NCBI RefSeq assembly: GCF_001278035.1
Contig: NZ_CP009452.1
Location: 2,327,501 to 2,391,500 of the forward strand
Origin: Sphingopyxis sp. 113P3
GTDB lineage: Bacteria > Pseudomonadota > Alphaproteobacteria > Sphingomonadales > Sphingomonadaceae
Length of the DNA stretch: 64,000 nt
Direction of reading: 5' to 3'
The notes below the pieces were generated by a model that had not been told where the DNA came from, made no database searches, and saw only the letters and a list, made by a program, of their open reading frames with translations. Below, piece by piece: positions 10,525 through 20,802 of this stretch. Position 1 is the stretch's first letter; every line of letters begins with the position of its first letter. A program made the position numbers and the translations under genes.

Positions 10525-10913
10525 TCCTTTCGACCCTATTGGTCCTGGTCTCGGCGGCGCAGGAGCCCGCGCTCGATTGCGACAATGCCGGGACGCAGTT
10601 CGAGCTCAATGCCTGCGCCTACAAGGACTATGAGCGCGCCGATGCGGCGATGAATGCCCAGTGGAAGATCACCGCGGCGCGGATGAAAGGTCTCGATGCG
10701 CAGTTCGACAGAGCGCAGGACGATCGCCCGGGTTATTTCGACACATTACTCGCCGCGCAGCGCGCGTGGCTCGATTATCGCGACAAGCATTGCACGAGCG
10801 AGGGCTATTCGATGCGAGGCGGCTCGGCCGAACCGATGGTGGTCAGCGGCTGCCAGGCCGAGCTCACCGATGCCCGAACCCAACAACTCAAAGCCCTGAT
10901 CGAGGAATATTGA
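10521..10913 (+). CDS. LprI-like (DUF1311) secreted protein
   Basis: A protein of 130 residues starting at GTG 10521, which overlaps the bioB stop codon. It has a short hydrophobic leader ([11 protein letters not shown]), then a DUF1311/LprI-type domain: paired cysteines ([22 protein letters not shown]), [13 protein letters not shown], and a final Cys-containing [13 protein letters not shown]. LprI-like proteins are periplasmic, and some inhibit lysozyme. Assignment of that activity here is inference. A longer in-frame reading from 10359 lies inside bioB and is not credible. Confidence 0.75.
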   Translation: MILSTLLVLVSAAQEPALDCDNAGTQFELNACAYKDYERADAAMNAQWKITAARMKGLDAQFDRAQDDRPGYFDTLLAAQRAWLDYRDKHCTSEGYSMRGGSAEPMVVSGCQAELTDARTQQLKALIEEY

Positions 10914-10918
10914 GGCCC

Positions 10919-12940
10919 ATGTTCAAGAAAATACTGATCGCCAATCGCGGCGAAATCGCCTGCCGCGTCATCAAGACCGCGCGCCGCATGGGAATCCAAA
11001 CCGTTGCGGTCTATTCGGATGCCGATGCGCGTGCGCCCTTCGTGCGCATGGCGGACGAGGCGGTGCATATCGGGCCCTCGCCCGCGTCGGAATCCTACCT
11101 GATCGCGGACAAGATCATCGAAGCGTGCAAGGCGACAGGGGCCGAGGCCGTTCATCCGGGCTATGGATTTCTGTCCGAGCGCACAAGCTTCGCCGAGGCG
11201 CTTGCGAAGGAAAATATCGCCTTCATCGGCCCGCCGGTGAACGCGATTGCGGCCATGGGCGACAAGATCGAATCGAAGAAGCTTGCGAAAGAAGCCGGCG
11301 TCAATGTCGTCCCCGGCTTTGTCGGCGAAATCCGCGACACCGAGCATGCCGTCGAGATTTCGAACGAAATCGGCTATCCGGTGATGATGAAGGCCAGCGC
11401 TGGCGGCGGCGGCAAGGGCATGCGCCTCGCCTATGATGAGAAGGACGTCCGCGAGGGCTTCGAGAGCGTCAAGCGCGAGGGGCTCAACAGCTTTGGTGAC
11501 GACCGTGTCTTCATCGAGAAGTTCATTCTGAATCCGCGTCACATCGAGATTCAGATTCTCGGAGATCAGCACGGTAACATTCTTTACCTCAACGAGCGCG
11601 AATGCTCGATCCAGCGCCGGCATCAGAAGGTCGTCGAAGAGGCGCCGTCGCCCTTTGTTACCGAAAAAATGCGCAAAGCCATGGGCGAGCAGTGCGTGGC
11701 GCTCGCAAGGGCGGTCGGCTATTACAGCGCCGGCACCGTCGAGCTCATCGTGTCGGGCGCCGACCCGACGGGCGAGAGCTTCTACTTCCTCGAGATGAAC
11801 ACCCGCCTGCAGGTCGAACACCCGGTGACCGAGGCGATCACCGGAATAGATCTCGTCGAGCAGATGATCCGCATCGCCGCGGGCGAAACGCTCGCCATGA
11901 AGCAGGACGATGTCAAGATCGACGGCTGGTCGATCGAGAACCGGGTGTATGCAGAAGATCCCTATCGCGGCTTCCTGCCCTCGACGGGGCGGCTCACACG
12001 CTATCGTCCGCCCGTTCCGGGCTGGAGCGATGACGGCGCGGCAAACGGCCGCCGCGGAATCGACGGTGTGCGCGTCGATGACGGCGTCTATGACGGCGGC
12101 GAGGTATCCATCTTCTATGACCCCATGATCGCCAAGCTGATCACCTGGGGCAAGACGCGCGATGAGGCGGCTGACCTCCAGGTCGCAGCGCTCGACCGTT
12201 TCGAACTCGAAGGCCTCGGTCACAATATCGATTTCGTATCGGCGATCATGCAGCATCCGCGCTTCCGCTCGGGCGAGCTCACGACAGGCTTTATCGCCGA
12301 GGAATATCCCGAGGGGTTCAGCGGTGCGCCGACCGACGAGAGAGTGACGCGCGCGCTCGCAGCGATCGCGGGCTTTATGGCGAGCGCCGAGGCCGACCGG
12401 GCGCGGCGGACCGACGGTCAGCTCGGCGAACGGCTCGATCCGCCCGCCAAGTGGCACGTGGTGATCGCGGGCGAGAGCCACAAGGTGAAGATCGGCCGAA
12501 AGCACATCAAGGTTGATGGCGAAAAGATTGATATCGCTCTTGAATATACACCGGGCGACAGGCTTGTCGTCGCCGAGATCGATGCGAGCGAACTCGCGGT
12601 GAAAGTTGCCAAAACGCGCAGCGGCTGGCGTATGACCACGCGCGGACATATTCACGATGTGCGCGTCCTTCCCTGGCATGTCGCGCCGCTTTCTTCGCAC
12701 ATGATCGAGAAAATCCCGCCTGACCTTTCGAAATTCCTCATCTGCCCGATGCCGGGCCTGCTTGTCGCGCTGCACGTGGGCGAGGGCGATGCCGTCGAGG
12801 CGGGTCAGCCGCTCGCGACAGTCGAGGCGATGAAGATGGAAAATATCCTGCGCGCAGAGAAGGCTGGCAGGGTGAAGAGTGTCAACGCCGCACAGGGCGA
12901 CAGCCTCGCGGTGGACGCGGTCATCCTGGAAATGGAGTAG
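10919..12940 (+). CDS. pccA: Propionyl-CoA carboxylase alpha subunit (biotin carboxylase + BCCP)
   Basis: Carboxylates its own biotin using ATP and bicarbonate. It has 673 residues. An N-terminal biotin carboxylase (MFKKILIANRGEIACR, HPGYGFLSER, ATP loop GGGGKGMRLAY, MNTRLQVEHPVTE) occupies about 1-445. A middle PCC-specific BT domain connects to PccB. The C-terminal biotinyl domain has EAMKMEN with Lys639 as the biotin site. Start ATG 10919 gives the canonical N-terminus, five bases after the preceding stop. It probably acts with PccB as a dodecamer in the cytoplasm. Confidence 0.96.
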   Translation: MFKKILIANRGEIACRVIKTARRMGIQTVAVYSDADARAPFVRMADEAVHIGPSPASESYLIADKIIEACKATGAEAVHPGYGFLSERTSFAEALAKENIAFIGPPVNAIAAMGDKIESKKLAKEAGVNVVPGFVGEIRDTEHAVEISNEIGYPVMMKASAGGGGKGMRLAYDEKDVREGFESVKREGLNSFGDDRVFIEKFILNPRHIEIQILGDQHGNILYLNERECSIQRRHQKVVEEAPSPFVTEKMRKAMGEQCVALARAVGYYSAGTVELIVSGADPTGESFYFLEMNTRLQVEHPVTEAITGIDLVEQMIRIAAGETLAMKQDDVKIDGWSIENRVYAEDPYRGFLPSTGRLTRYRPPVPGWSDDGAANGRRGIDGVRVDDGVYDGGEVSIFYDPMIAKLITWGKTRDEAADLQVAALDRFELEGLGHNIDFVSAIMQHPRFRSGELTTGFIAEEYPEGFSGAPTDERVTRALAAIAGFMASAEADRARRTDGQLGERLDPPAKWHVVIAGESHKVKIGRKHIKVDGEKIDIALEYTPGDRLVVAEIDASELAVKVAKTRSGWRMTTRGHIHDVRVLPWHVAPLSSHMIEKIPPDLSKFLICPMPGLLVALHVGEGDAVEAGQPLATVEAMKMENILRAEKAGRVKSVNAAQGDSLAVDAVILEME

Positions 12941-12965
12941 GGCCGAAGGAGTCTCGGCCGCGCGG

Positions 12966-13802
12966 TCAAGTCCCGAGCGTACGTGCGAGCGCGACCCACT
13001 CGGCCACGCTCACTGTCTCGGCGCGCCGTGTCGGATCGATGCCGATCGTCTTCAGGCTCTCGACCGCGCCTGGCACGCCCTTGAGGCTCTGTCGCAGCAT
13101 CTTGCGGCGCTGACCGAAGCCTTTTTCGGTGAGGCGCGAGAGGAGCGCGGGGTCCACGCTCGGTGGCTGCTCGCCGGGCACGACGTGGACGATCGCCGAC
13201 ATGACCTTGGGGGGAGGGGTGAAAGCCGAGCGGTGGACTTTCATCGCGATGCGGGCAGACGCGCGCCATTGGGCAAGAACGCTGAGCCTCCCATAGGCAG
13301 GGGTGCCCACCGCGGCAACGATACGCTCGGCAACCTCCTGCTGGAACATCAGTGTGAGCGAGAGCCACCGCGGCGGCCAAGCCGCCGGTTCAAGCCAGCG
13401 GGTGAAGAGCGCGGTCCCGACATTATAGGGGAGGTTGGCAACGATGTGATAGGGGCGGCCCGCGAGCGCTTCCGGGTCGATCGCCATCGCATCGCCTGCA
13501 ATGACGCGCAGCCTGCCCTCAAATGCGTCACTGAGCTCGCCAAGCAGCGGCAGGCAGCGGTCGTCGCGCTCGACCGCGATCACCTCGGCTCCCGCGCGGA
13601 GCAGCGCGCGCGTCAGCCCGCCGGGACCGGGGCCGACCTCGAATACGAGGTCGCCGTCGAGATCGCCGGGAAGCGCCGCGATGCGATCGAGCAATTGTTC
13701 GTCGAACAGGAAATTCTGCCCAAGTGCCTTGCTTGCAGAGAGGCCGTGCGCACGTACCGTTTCTCGCAGCGGCGGGAGCGGACGCGCCGGAGTCACCGTC
13801 AC
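12966..13802 (-). CDS. rsmA: 16S rRNA (adenine(1518)-N(6)/adenine(1519)-N(6))-dimethyltransferase
   Basis: Also called KsgA. It dimethylates two adjacent adenines in the 3' hairpin of 16S rRNA during late 30S assembly. It has 278 residues. Motifs include [10 protein letters not shown] near the N-terminus, SAM-binding [15 protein letters not shown], and catalytic NLPYNVGT (NLPY). It is the last gene of the lptD-surA-pdxA-rsmA run, and its start overlaps the pdxA stop by four bases (ATGA). It is convergent with pccA across a 25-base gap. Confidence 0.95.
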   Translation of the reverse strand: MTVTPARPLPPLRETVRAHGLSASKALGQNFLFDEQLLDRIAALPGDLDGDLVFEVGPGPGGLTRALLRAGAEVIAVERDDRCLPLLGELSDAFEGRLRVIAGDAMAIDPEALAGRPYHIVANLPYNVGTALFTRWLEPAAWPPRWLSLTLMFQQEVAERIVAAVGTPAYGRLSVLAQWRASARIAMKVHRSAFTPPPKVMSAIVHVVPGEQPPSVDPALLSRLTEKGFGQRRKMLRQSLKGVPGAVESLKTIGIDPTRRAETVSVAEWVALARTLGT

Positions 13803-14818
13803 TTGGCAGGCGCGCCGCTGCGTTCGCGAGCTTCGGCCATCCGCGACGCCATCGCAATCGCCGCGATCGTCGGACCGGGGTCGGCCTGACCCGTCCCCGC
13901 GATGTTGAATGCGGTCCCGTGATCAGGGGAGGTGCGGACAATCGGCAGGCCGAGGGTCAGATTGACTCCGTCGTGGAAATGCAGCGCCTTGAAAGGGGCC
14001 AGGGCCTGGTCGTGATAGGCGCAAAGCAGCGCATCATATCGCGTCCGGATCGTGGGTGCGAACAGCGCATCGGCGGCAAGCGGGCCTTCCACGCTCAGAC
14101 CTTCGCCGGCGAGCTGTGCGACGGCAGGAGCGATGATCCGGAATTCTTCGTCGCCGAGCTGCCCGTTTTCGCCGGCATGCGGGTTGAGCCCCGCGACACC
14201 GATCCGCGGGCGCTCGATTCCGAAATCGCGGTGCAAGCCGCGCGCGACAATGCGCGCCTTCGCGATGATCAGATCGCTTGTAAGCCTATCTGCGACCTGC
14301 GCGAGCGGGATATGCACGGTGAGCGGTACGACGCGTAGCGCGGGGCCCGCCAGCATCATCACCGCGTTGGTGGCGGTGACGCCGCAGCGTTCGGCGATGA
14401 ATTCGGTCTGACCGGGGTGCGTATAGCCGATGCCGTGGAGGGCATGTTTTGATACCGGCCCGGTGACGAGCGCGGCGCAGGCGCCGTTGCGGGTCAGGCC
14501 GATCCCCGTTTCCAGCGCATGAAGCGCACAGGTCGCGCCCGCGGGTGTGGGCACGCCCGGCGGCAGCGCACCGCTGTCCTCAAGGTGCCAGACCGGCAGC
14601 GCGTCAGCAAAAATGCGCGACGCTTCGTCGATTCCGCCTACGCGGGCGATCGGGCCGTCCCACACGGCCTCGATTGCGGCGACGTCGCCGATCGTGACGA
14701 ACGGGGGCAGCTTATGTTCGCGGCGAGCGCCCCAAGCGCGCGCCGCGACTTCGGGTCCCACGCCGGCGGGGTCACCCATGGTGACCGCGATCGGGCGCGG
14801 GCTGACATTGTCCCTCAT
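13799..14818 (-). CDS. pdxA: 4-hydroxythreonine-4-phosphate dehydrogenase
   Basis: Oxidises 4-phosphohydroxy-threonine in the DXP-dependent route to pyridoxal phosphate. It has 339 residues. The N-terminal [15 protein letters not shown] and the metal-binding histidine region [10 protein letters not shown] are clear, as are NPHAGENG and [10 protein letters not shown], all conserved in PdxA. It sits between surA (one-base TGATG overlap) and rsmA (four-base overlap), as in the classic enterobacterial order, so it is translated as part of that operon. Confidence 0.95.
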   Translation of the reverse strand: MRDNVSPRPIAVTMGDPAGVGPEVAARAWGARREHKLPPFVTIGDVAAIEAVWDGPIARVGGIDEASRIFADALPVWHLEDSGALPPGVPTPAGATCALHALETGIGLTRNGACAALVTGPVSKHALHGIGYTHPGQTEFIAERCGVTATNAVMMLAGPALRVVPLTVHIPLAQVADRLTSDLIIAKARIVARGLHRDFGIERPRIGVAGLNPHAGENGQLGDEEFRIIAPAVAQLAGEGLSVEGPLAADALFAPTIRTRYDALLCAYHDQALAPFKALHFHDGVNLTLGLPIVRTSPDHGTAFNIAGTGQADPGPTIAAIAMASRMAEARERSGAPAK

Positions 14819-16164
14819 CAGCTATATTCGATCACGGCATCCCGGCGCAGGTCGCGCAGATAGCGCTGGGCGCGCCTGTTGACCTTTTCATCGAGCAGAC
14901 GCTGCTCGATCTGCTCGGCGCTCGGGGCGCCAGCGGCTTGCGGCATATCGCGTCCGCAAAGAACGAGAACGCTGATTCCGTCGGACGCCGATCCAAAAGG
15001 CTGGGTGGTTTGACCGATCTGGAGGTCCATCAGCGTCTGCTGCAGCTGCGGCGGCAACTGACGCATCGACAGATTGTCGCGCGAGACGACGGACGCACCC
15101 AGGTTCTGCGCCACGGTGTCAGCAGTACCGCAGCCCGAGATGGCGCTTGTCGCTTCGGTGAACTTGCTGGCCAGTGCGGTTGCCTGGGCTTCGGTGGTCC
15201 CGGGGGGAAAATCGAGCGAGATTTGCTTGAGGCTGAGGAGCGCGTCGCGCGGGTCGGCCGTCAAGACCTGACGACGGTCGACAAGCAGCATGATCGACAC
15301 ACCCCCCGGCACCTCGATTGGACCAACGAGCTGGCCTGGCTGCATCTGCGCTGCCGCTTCGGCCATAGAGTCGGGCAGCTGGCCCGCGCGCACCCAGCCA
15401 AGGTCACCGCCCACCACGGCCGTCGATGCGTCAGAGAATTGGCGGGCGTAGGCTGCGAACGAGCCGCCTGCCTGGAGCGCCGCCATGATCTTGCGGGCAT
15501 TTTCGGCAACTTCGGCGGCGTTTTCCGAGGTCGCCTCGAGATAGATTTCACCGAGATGGAATTCATCCTGACCCTTGGCAGCCTCAAGACGCTTGAGCAC
15601 GGCGTCGACCTCTTCGGTCGACACGTTGGTCGTAGACTGAATATTGCGCGACAGCAGACGGTCCCAGGCGAATTCGCCGCGGATCTGCTGCTTGACAGCG
15701 CCGGCGGACGATCCCTTGGACTTCAGATATTCGGTGAACTGCTCGGGCGTTTGCTTGAAGCGCGCAGCGAGCGAGGCGAACTGCTGATTGATCAGATTCT
15801 CGTCGATCGTAATCTCGGCCTGACGCGCGGCCTGTATCTGCAATTTTTCATCGATGAGATTGCTGAAGACCTGCTGGCGCAGCCGCTGCTCTTCCTCCGC
15901 ACTCAGCGTCAAATTGGCGTTTGCGATGCGGATCAGCGCCATGCGTTCTTCAATGTCGGTCGACGTGATAATCTCGCCGTTCACGGTCGCCGAGGGACGA
16001 TAGACATTGGCCTTGGCATCGCCATAGAGCTTTACATTGCCCGGGATGTCGAGGCTGGTCGTTGGCACTTCGCTGTCGGCAACGGTCTGCGCAACGACCG
16101 GCGTGATCCCGGCAGCCGCCACGGCAAGCAAGCCGATCATGGTCGAAATTTTGGTCATCTTCAC
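14818..16164 (-). CDS. surA: Periplasmic chaperone/peptidyl-prolyl isomerase SurA
   Basis: Chaperone for outer-membrane beta-barrel proteins such as LptD. It has 448 residues with an N-terminal signal peptide (MIGLLAVAAAGITPVVAQ). A SurA N-domain follows (NGEIITSTDIEERMALI, about 60-200), then one parvulin PPIC domain (FHLGEIYLEA to GGDLGWVRAGQLPDSMAEA). The C-terminal part (TQPFGSASDGISVLVLCGRD) resembles a second, degenerate PPIC half. It lies 159 bases downstream of lptD, whose product is a known client. The gap shows no gene. Confidence 0.92.
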   Translation of the reverse strand: MKMTKISTMIGLLAVAAAGITPVVAQTVADSEVPTTSLDIPGNVKLYGDAKANVYRPSATVNGEIITSTDIEERMALIRIANANLTLSAEEEQRLRQQVFSNLIDEKLQIQAARQAEITIDENLINQQFASLAARFKQTPEQFTEYLKSKGSSAGAVKQQIRGEFAWDRLLSRNIQSTTNVSTEEVDAVLKRLEAAKGQDEFHLGEIYLEATSENAAEVAENARKIMAALQAGGSFAAYARQFSDASTAVVGGDLGWVRAGQLPDSMAEAAAQMQPGQLVGPIEVPGGVSIMLLVDRRQVLTADPRDALLSLKQISLDFPPGTTEAQATALASKFTEATSAISGCGTADTVAQNLGASVVSRDNLSMRQLPPQLQQTLMDLQIGQTTQPFGSASDGISVLVLCGRDMPQAAGAPSAEQIEQRLLDEKVNRRAQRYLRDLRRDAVIEYS

Positions 16165-16323
16165 CCTATTCGAGATTTGTTGGCACGCTCCGTATCAGCG
16201 GAAACGCCCGGTGGTCCAGCGCAATCGCCTTTACCGACCGCTTTGGCGCGCGAATAGCGCCGAGACGCTGAACGCAGGCTGAGCGGAAGCTCCTTCCCGG
16301 CTAGACCGTCAAGACCCAAGTGA

Positions 16324-18666
16324 TCAGAAGCCAAGGTTGCGAAAGGCGATGCGGAAGGAGAAGCTGTTTCCGCGCCGCGCGTCGCCCGTGTCGATATAGT
16401 CGCGGCGCCAGGTGAGGGCGATGGACAGACAATCATCGTCATACGCTACCCCGAGGCGGTGGCGAATCGGCTCGAATCCATCTGTTGTACTCGCCGGATC
16501 ATCGTTCCTGCCGGTAAGGTCGATAATCGCCGATCCAAAGATCGACCAGTTGCGCGCTACCGCGACGCGGCCGCCTGCGCGCACTTCCTCGCGGTCCTGC
16601 AGATCCTCGGCAAGGCTGGTGATGTCGCGGTTAAGCCGCGAATAGCCGAGGACTGCGTAGGTGGACCGGCCGCCGATGGTGGCATCAAACTCGTTGCGGC
16701 GCACCGCAAGATCGTCCTTGTCGAGGCGAAAGCGGTGGGTGAGGCGCAGGAAATCCTTATAGGCAATCGTTGTGCGTCCGACGATATCGGAGGTACGGTC
16801 CGTGAGACCGGTACCGTCGGGGAACAAGGTCGGCTTGCTCGACAGGCGATAGCTCTGCCCGACGACCGAATTGATGTTGAAGCCCGGGCGGCTGTAGTTC
16901 CATTCAATGCCATAGGTGACGCGTGCGCCATCCTCGAAGCGGTCGTAGCCGTTGAAACGGTTGATTGCGAAGAGATTGCTGTCCTCAAGGTCGAAGGCCC
17001 GCGAATCCTCGTTAGGGATCTCGATATTGTCGATCGGCGGCGTCGCGACGAACTGGACGCGCGGGGTCAGCGTCTGCGTACCGCCCAGAAATTCGCCGAT
17101 GAACGGCCAGCGCATGTCGGCCGCGAGAGCGGCGATGCCGCGCGCCTGCCAGCCCGATCGCCCGCGATAGCCAGGGATGGCAGTGAGAAGATTCTCGTCG
17201 CTATGATAGACGTCCCCGCGAACAAGGGCGGTTAGCGTGACCTCCTGGCCGAGCGGCGTCAGGCGCCGCAGGTCCCAGCGCGCACCCGCAAAGGCGCGCT
17301 GCGTATCCTGGCCTGCGGTGCGCCCGATCGCGACGGTGTTGAGCTGGAGCTCGAACTGCCCCCCCAGCCACGGATCATCGAGCCGCTGGCGGAAGTCGAT
17401 GATCGGCAGCGCGATGGGTTGCTGTCCCTGCTCGTCGTTGAAGCGCAGAGTCTGCGTTGCCCATCCGGCGATCGACAAATAGCTTTGACCCCCGATCCTT
17501 TCGACCTCGAAGGTCGAGCGCAGCCGGTCGTCGCGGCTGATGTCATAGCGTCGCATGAAGGTACGGTCCGTTGCGATCCGCCCCGAGTAGCTGACGCTCC
17601 AGCGCGGATCGATCTGGAATTTGCCCGCGCTTTCGAGGTAGCCGCGAAACTCGTTCGTCGAGGTCGTCGGCGTGCCCACGAGCGGGACGACCGAGCTGTA
17701 TGTTGCGAACCCGTTGATCCGGAATGAGCCGAAATCGGTCAGGGCGCGAAACTCGCCCTCGAGCATCGGGGCTGCGTCTGTATAAAGATGCGGGGTCAGC
17801 GTGAGGTCGCGGTTCGGCGCGAGGCGGAGATAATAAGGCACCGCGATTTCGAAGCCGTTGGTCCGGTCGAGGCGGACATTGGGGACGAGGATTCCGCTTC
17901 CGGCCTCGCTGTTTGCAGGATGGCTGAGACCCGGTAGCGGAATCAGTGGCAGCCCGAAGATCTCGACCCGCGCGCCCTTGTATTTAACCTTGTTCTTGCC
18001 GCGGTCATAAAGGACGCGCACCGCCCGAATCTGCCAGCTCGGTTTCTTGGGACAGCCATTTTCATCCTCGACCGGACAGGGAGTATAGGCGGCGTTCTCC
18101 AACTCGATATTGCCATTGTCGAAGCGGGTGCCGCGGACCGCGGCAAGGCGCGCGCCATTATCGAGGACGACAAGCAGATTCTCGACCACCCCGTCGCGCA
18201 GCGTATCGGTAAGCTCGATCCGGTCACCATAGGCCGTATCGCCCTCAGGACTGCGGATCGCAACGTCGCCCTCGGCGATCACCTCGCCCGTCTTGCGGTT
18301 CCACGTGACCTTGTCCGCGCGCATCGAAATCGCCTCGCGGTTCATCTCGACGTTGCCCTCGGCAACGACGATCTCGGTCTCGCTGTCGTAGTTCAGATTG
18401 TCGGCAGCAAAGCCGATCTGATTTTCGTCCTCGACCTTGGGCGCGTCGACCGGGACGGGCGAGACATCGGGGGTCTGAAGGTCAGGCTCGCCCGGTGGCG
18501 GCGTTTCGGGGAGCGTCTGAACGACGGGCGGTGCGGCCACATCCTGGACTGCCGACTCATCGCCCTCGTGCGCGAGCGCCGGATTCGCGATCAAGGCCAG
18601 ACCGCTGGCGGTGGTCAGCCACAGATATCGTGCGCCCGTCGCCTGCCGGAACAAAGCCCATGTCAT
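16324..18666 (-). CDS. lptD: LPS-assembly outer-membrane protein LptD
   Basis: Inserts lipopolysaccharide into the outer leaflet together with LptE. It has 780 residues from ATG 18666 (MTWALFRQATGARYLW), which gives a proper signal peptide ending near NPALAHE. A 33-residue longer in-frame reading would bury that signal. An N-terminal OstA/LptA-like jelly-roll (NYDSETEIVVAEGNVEMNRE) is followed by the large C-terminal beta-barrel with alternating aromatic strands up to the final FRNLGF, a typical barrel-terminal Phe. Cysteines in CPVEDENGC could take part in disulfides. It heads the operon and diverges from pepA. Confidence 0.93.
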   Translation of the reverse strand: MTWALFRQATGARYLWLTTASGLALIANPALAHEGDESAVQDVAAPPVVQTLPETPPPGEPDLQTPDVSPVPVDAPKVEDENQIGFAADNLNYDSETEIVVAEGNVEMNREAISMRADKVTWNRKTGEVIAEGDVAIRSPEGDTAYGDRIELTDTLRDGVVENLLVVLDNGARLAAVRGTRFDNGNIELENAAYTPCPVEDENGCPKKPSWQIRAVRVLYDRGKNKVKYKGARVEIFGLPLIPLPGLSHPANSEAGSGILVPNVRLDRTNGFEIAVPYYLRLAPNRDLTLTPHLYTDAAPMLEGEFRALTDFGSFRINGFATYSSVVPLVGTPTTSTNEFRGYLESAGKFQIDPRWSVSYSGRIATDRTFMRRYDISRDDRLRSTFEVERIGGQSYLSIAGWATQTLRFNDEQGQQPIALPIIDFRQRLDDPWLGGQFELQLNTVAIGRTAGQDTQRAFAGARWDLRRLTPLGQEVTLTALVRGDVYHSDENLLTAIPGYRGRSGWQARGIAALAADMRWPFIGEFLGGTQTLTPRVQFVATPPIDNIEIPNEDSRAFDLEDSNLFAINRFNGYDRFEDGARVTYGIEWNYSRPGFNINSVVGQSYRLSSKPTLFPDGTGLTDRTSDIVGRTTIAYKDFLRLTHRFRLDKDDLAVRRNEFDATIGGRSTYAVLGYSRLNRDITSLAEDLQDREEVRAGGRVAVARNWSIFGSAIIDLTGRNDDPASTTDGFEPIRHRLGVAYDDDCLSIALTWRRDYIDTGDARRGNSFSFRIAFRNLGF

Positions 18667-18792
18667 TAGAATTGGTTGTCCCTCTTCGCGTCCGTCCCCG
18701 GGTGAACCGGCAGCTTTGTTTTTGCAACTCGCAAGCGAAACCCCTATCGGTCCGGCACGTTGCAATCAATCATCGCATAAGAGAGTTAAGGT

Positions 18793-20247
18793 ATGGACAT
18801 TCAGTTTGTCGCGCAAATCGACGCATCCGCCGACACGGTCGCCATTCCGGTGCGCAAGGGCGGCGTCGATGCGCTTGCCGGGCCGAACGCGGCGCTGCTC
18901 GCCGCGGCCGCCGCTCAGGCGCGTTTCGAGGGCGCGGCGGGGTCCATAGCCGAAACTGCTGCGGTCAACGGCGGTCGGCCCCAGCGACTGCTGCTTGTCG
19001 GTGTCGGGGAAGGCAGCCATCATGATTTCGAGCGCGGCGGCGCGGCGCTGGTCGCGCGGCTGCAGACAAGCGGTGCGAGCGGGGTCGTCGTCGATTTAAC
19101 CGGTGCCGGCGCCGATGAAGAGGATGTGCTGGCCTTTGCGATGGGGGCACGCCTTCGCAACTGGCGCCTCGACACCTATCGCACACGGCTTGCCGACACG
19201 GCGAAACCCAGCCTCAAGGCGTTGGTAATCGCATCGGCCGCGGGTGATATTTCGGAGCGCTGGGCAGCCTTTGAAGCGGTTGCCGACGGCGTCGCGCTGA
19301 CCCAGACGCTGGTCGCCGAGCCACCGAACCTTCTCTATCCCGAAACCTTCGTCGAACGCTGCCAGCATCTTGCAGACCTCGGCGTCGAACTCGAAATACT
19401 CGACGAACGCCAGATGAAGGCGCTCGGCATGGGAGCGCTGCTCGGTGTCGCGCAAGGATCGGTACGCCCACCGCGGCTGCTCGCGATGCGCTGGAACGGC
19501 GGCGTGGAGGGCGAGGCGCCCGTGGTCTTCATCGGCAAGGGCGTCACCTTCGATACCGGCGGCATCAGTCTGAAGCCCGGGCCGGGCATGGACATGATGA
19601 AGTGGGATATGGGCGGTGCGGGCGCCGTCGCGGGCGCAATCAAGGCGCTTGCCGGACGCAAGGCGAAGGCGAATGTCGTCGGCGTCGTCGGTCTCGTTGA
19701 AAATATGCCCGACGGCAATGCCATGCGTCCGGGCGACATCGTCTCGACGATGTCAGGGCAAACAGTCGAGGTCCTCAACACCGATGCCGAGGGCCGACTG
19801 GTGCTGTGCGATTGTATCGCCTGGGCGCAGAAGGCCTATTCGCCCAAGGTCATCGTCGATCTTGCAACGCTGACGGGCGCGATGGTGATCTCGCTCGGGC
19901 ACGAATATGCCGGCATGTTCGCGAATGACGACGATCTGGCGGCCAAGCTGCTCAGCGCGGGCGAGGCGAGCGCGAACAGGCTCTGGCGCTTTCCGCTGTC
20001 CCCCGCTTATGACAAGCTGATCGACAGCAACATCGCGGACATGAAGAATATCGGGCCGCGTGAAGGCGGATCGATCACCGCCGCGCAGTTTCTGAAGCGC
20101 TTCGTGAACGATGGCGTTCTGTGGGCCCACCTCGATATCGCGGGCATGGCGTGGCACGACAAGGACGGGCCGACCTATGCCAAGGGTGCGACCGGCTATG
20201 GTGTGCGACTCCTCGATCGTTTCATCGCGGACAATTACGAGCGCTGA
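18793..20247 (+). CDS. pepA: Leucyl aminopeptidase (cytosol aminopeptidase, M17)
   Basis: Zinc/manganese exopeptidase releasing N-terminal residues. It has 484 residues: an N-terminal non-catalytic domain, then the M17 catalytic domain from about 170. Metal-binding and signature motifs are visible: GKGVTFDTGGISLKP, NMPDGNAMRPGDI and NTDAEGRL, the family signature. It is divergent from lptD over a 126-base gap, which must hold both promoters. It is followed after 20 bases by holC, the same order as in many proteobacteria. Confidence 0.96.
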   Translation: MDIQFVAQIDASADTVAIPVRKGGVDALAGPNAALLAAAAAQARFEGAAGSIAETAAVNGGRPQRLLLVGVGEGSHHDFERGGAALVARLQTSGASGVVVDLTGAGADEEDVLAFAMGARLRNWRLDTYRTRLADTAKPSLKALVIASAAGDISERWAAFEAVADGVALTQTLVAEPPNLLYPETFVERCQHLADLGVELEILDERQMKALGMGALLGVAQGSVRPPRLLAMRWNGGVEGEAPVVFIGKGVTFDTGGISLKPGPGMDMMKWDMGGAGAVAGAIKALAGRKAKANVVGVVGLVENMPDGNAMRPGDIVSTMSGQTVEVLNTDAEGRLVLCDCIAWAQKAYSPKVIVDLATLTGAMVISLGHEYAGMFANDDDLAAKLLSAGEASANRLWRFPLSPAYDKLIDSNIADMKNIGPREGGSITAAQFLKRFVNDGVLWAHLDIAGMAWHDKDGPTYAKGATGYGVRLLDRFIADNYER

Positions 20248-20267
20248 GGCACGAAAAGGGGCGGGGC

Positions 20268-20717
20268 ATGGCGCGCGTCGACTTCTACCGGCTGACCCGC
20301 GATCCTGTCGAACGGGTGCTTCCGGCTGTTGCCTCGCGCATCCTTGCCGACGAGGCGAGGTTTCTCGTCGTCGCCGAGTCGGCGATGCAGCGACAGACGA
20401 TCGACGAGGCGCTCTGGTCGCTGCAGCCGGCCAGCTTTCTGGCTCACGGCGCAGCGGGCACCCCGGACGAGGCGCTCGAACCGATCTTGATTGCGGGGAC
20501 GCTCATTTCGCCAGCGCCGAATGGGGCTCGCCACGTCGCGCTGGCTGACGGCACCTGGCGTGAGGAAGCCTTGGTATTCGACCGCGTTTTCCTCTTCTTC
20601 GACAACAGCCGCCTTGATGACGCGCGTGCAACCTGGCGGGCGCTGAGCGCGGCCAGGGCGGCCGAGATCCATTTCTGGAAGCAGGACGAGCGCGGCCGCT
20701 GGTCAGAAGGGCCCTAA
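20268..20717 (+). CDS. holC: DNA polymerase III chi subunit
   Basis: Clamp-loader accessory protein that links the replisome to SSB. It has 149 residues, the usual size. It begins MARVDFYRLT and includes VLPAVASRILADEARFLVV, TIDEALWSL (family W/L pattern), the PILIAG segment and VFLFFDN. The start ATG 20268 follows GGGGCGGGG. An upstream in-frame reading from 20121 lies inside pepA and is ignored. Its position directly after pepA is the standard arrangement. Confidence 0.9.
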   Translation: MARVDFYRLTRDPVERVLPAVASRILADEARFLVVAESAMQRQTIDEALWSLQPASFLAHGAAGTPDEALEPILIAGTLISPAPNGARHVALADGTWREEALVFDRVFLFFDNSRLDDARATWRALSAARAAEIHFWKQDERGRWSEGP

Positions 20718-20802
20718 GGCCATAATTGTGACCGCGGTCACCGACAAGGAGACATGACATCGCCCAAAGGCGCGCCATTTCCGAAGAAACAGGAGCTTGA
20801 CC

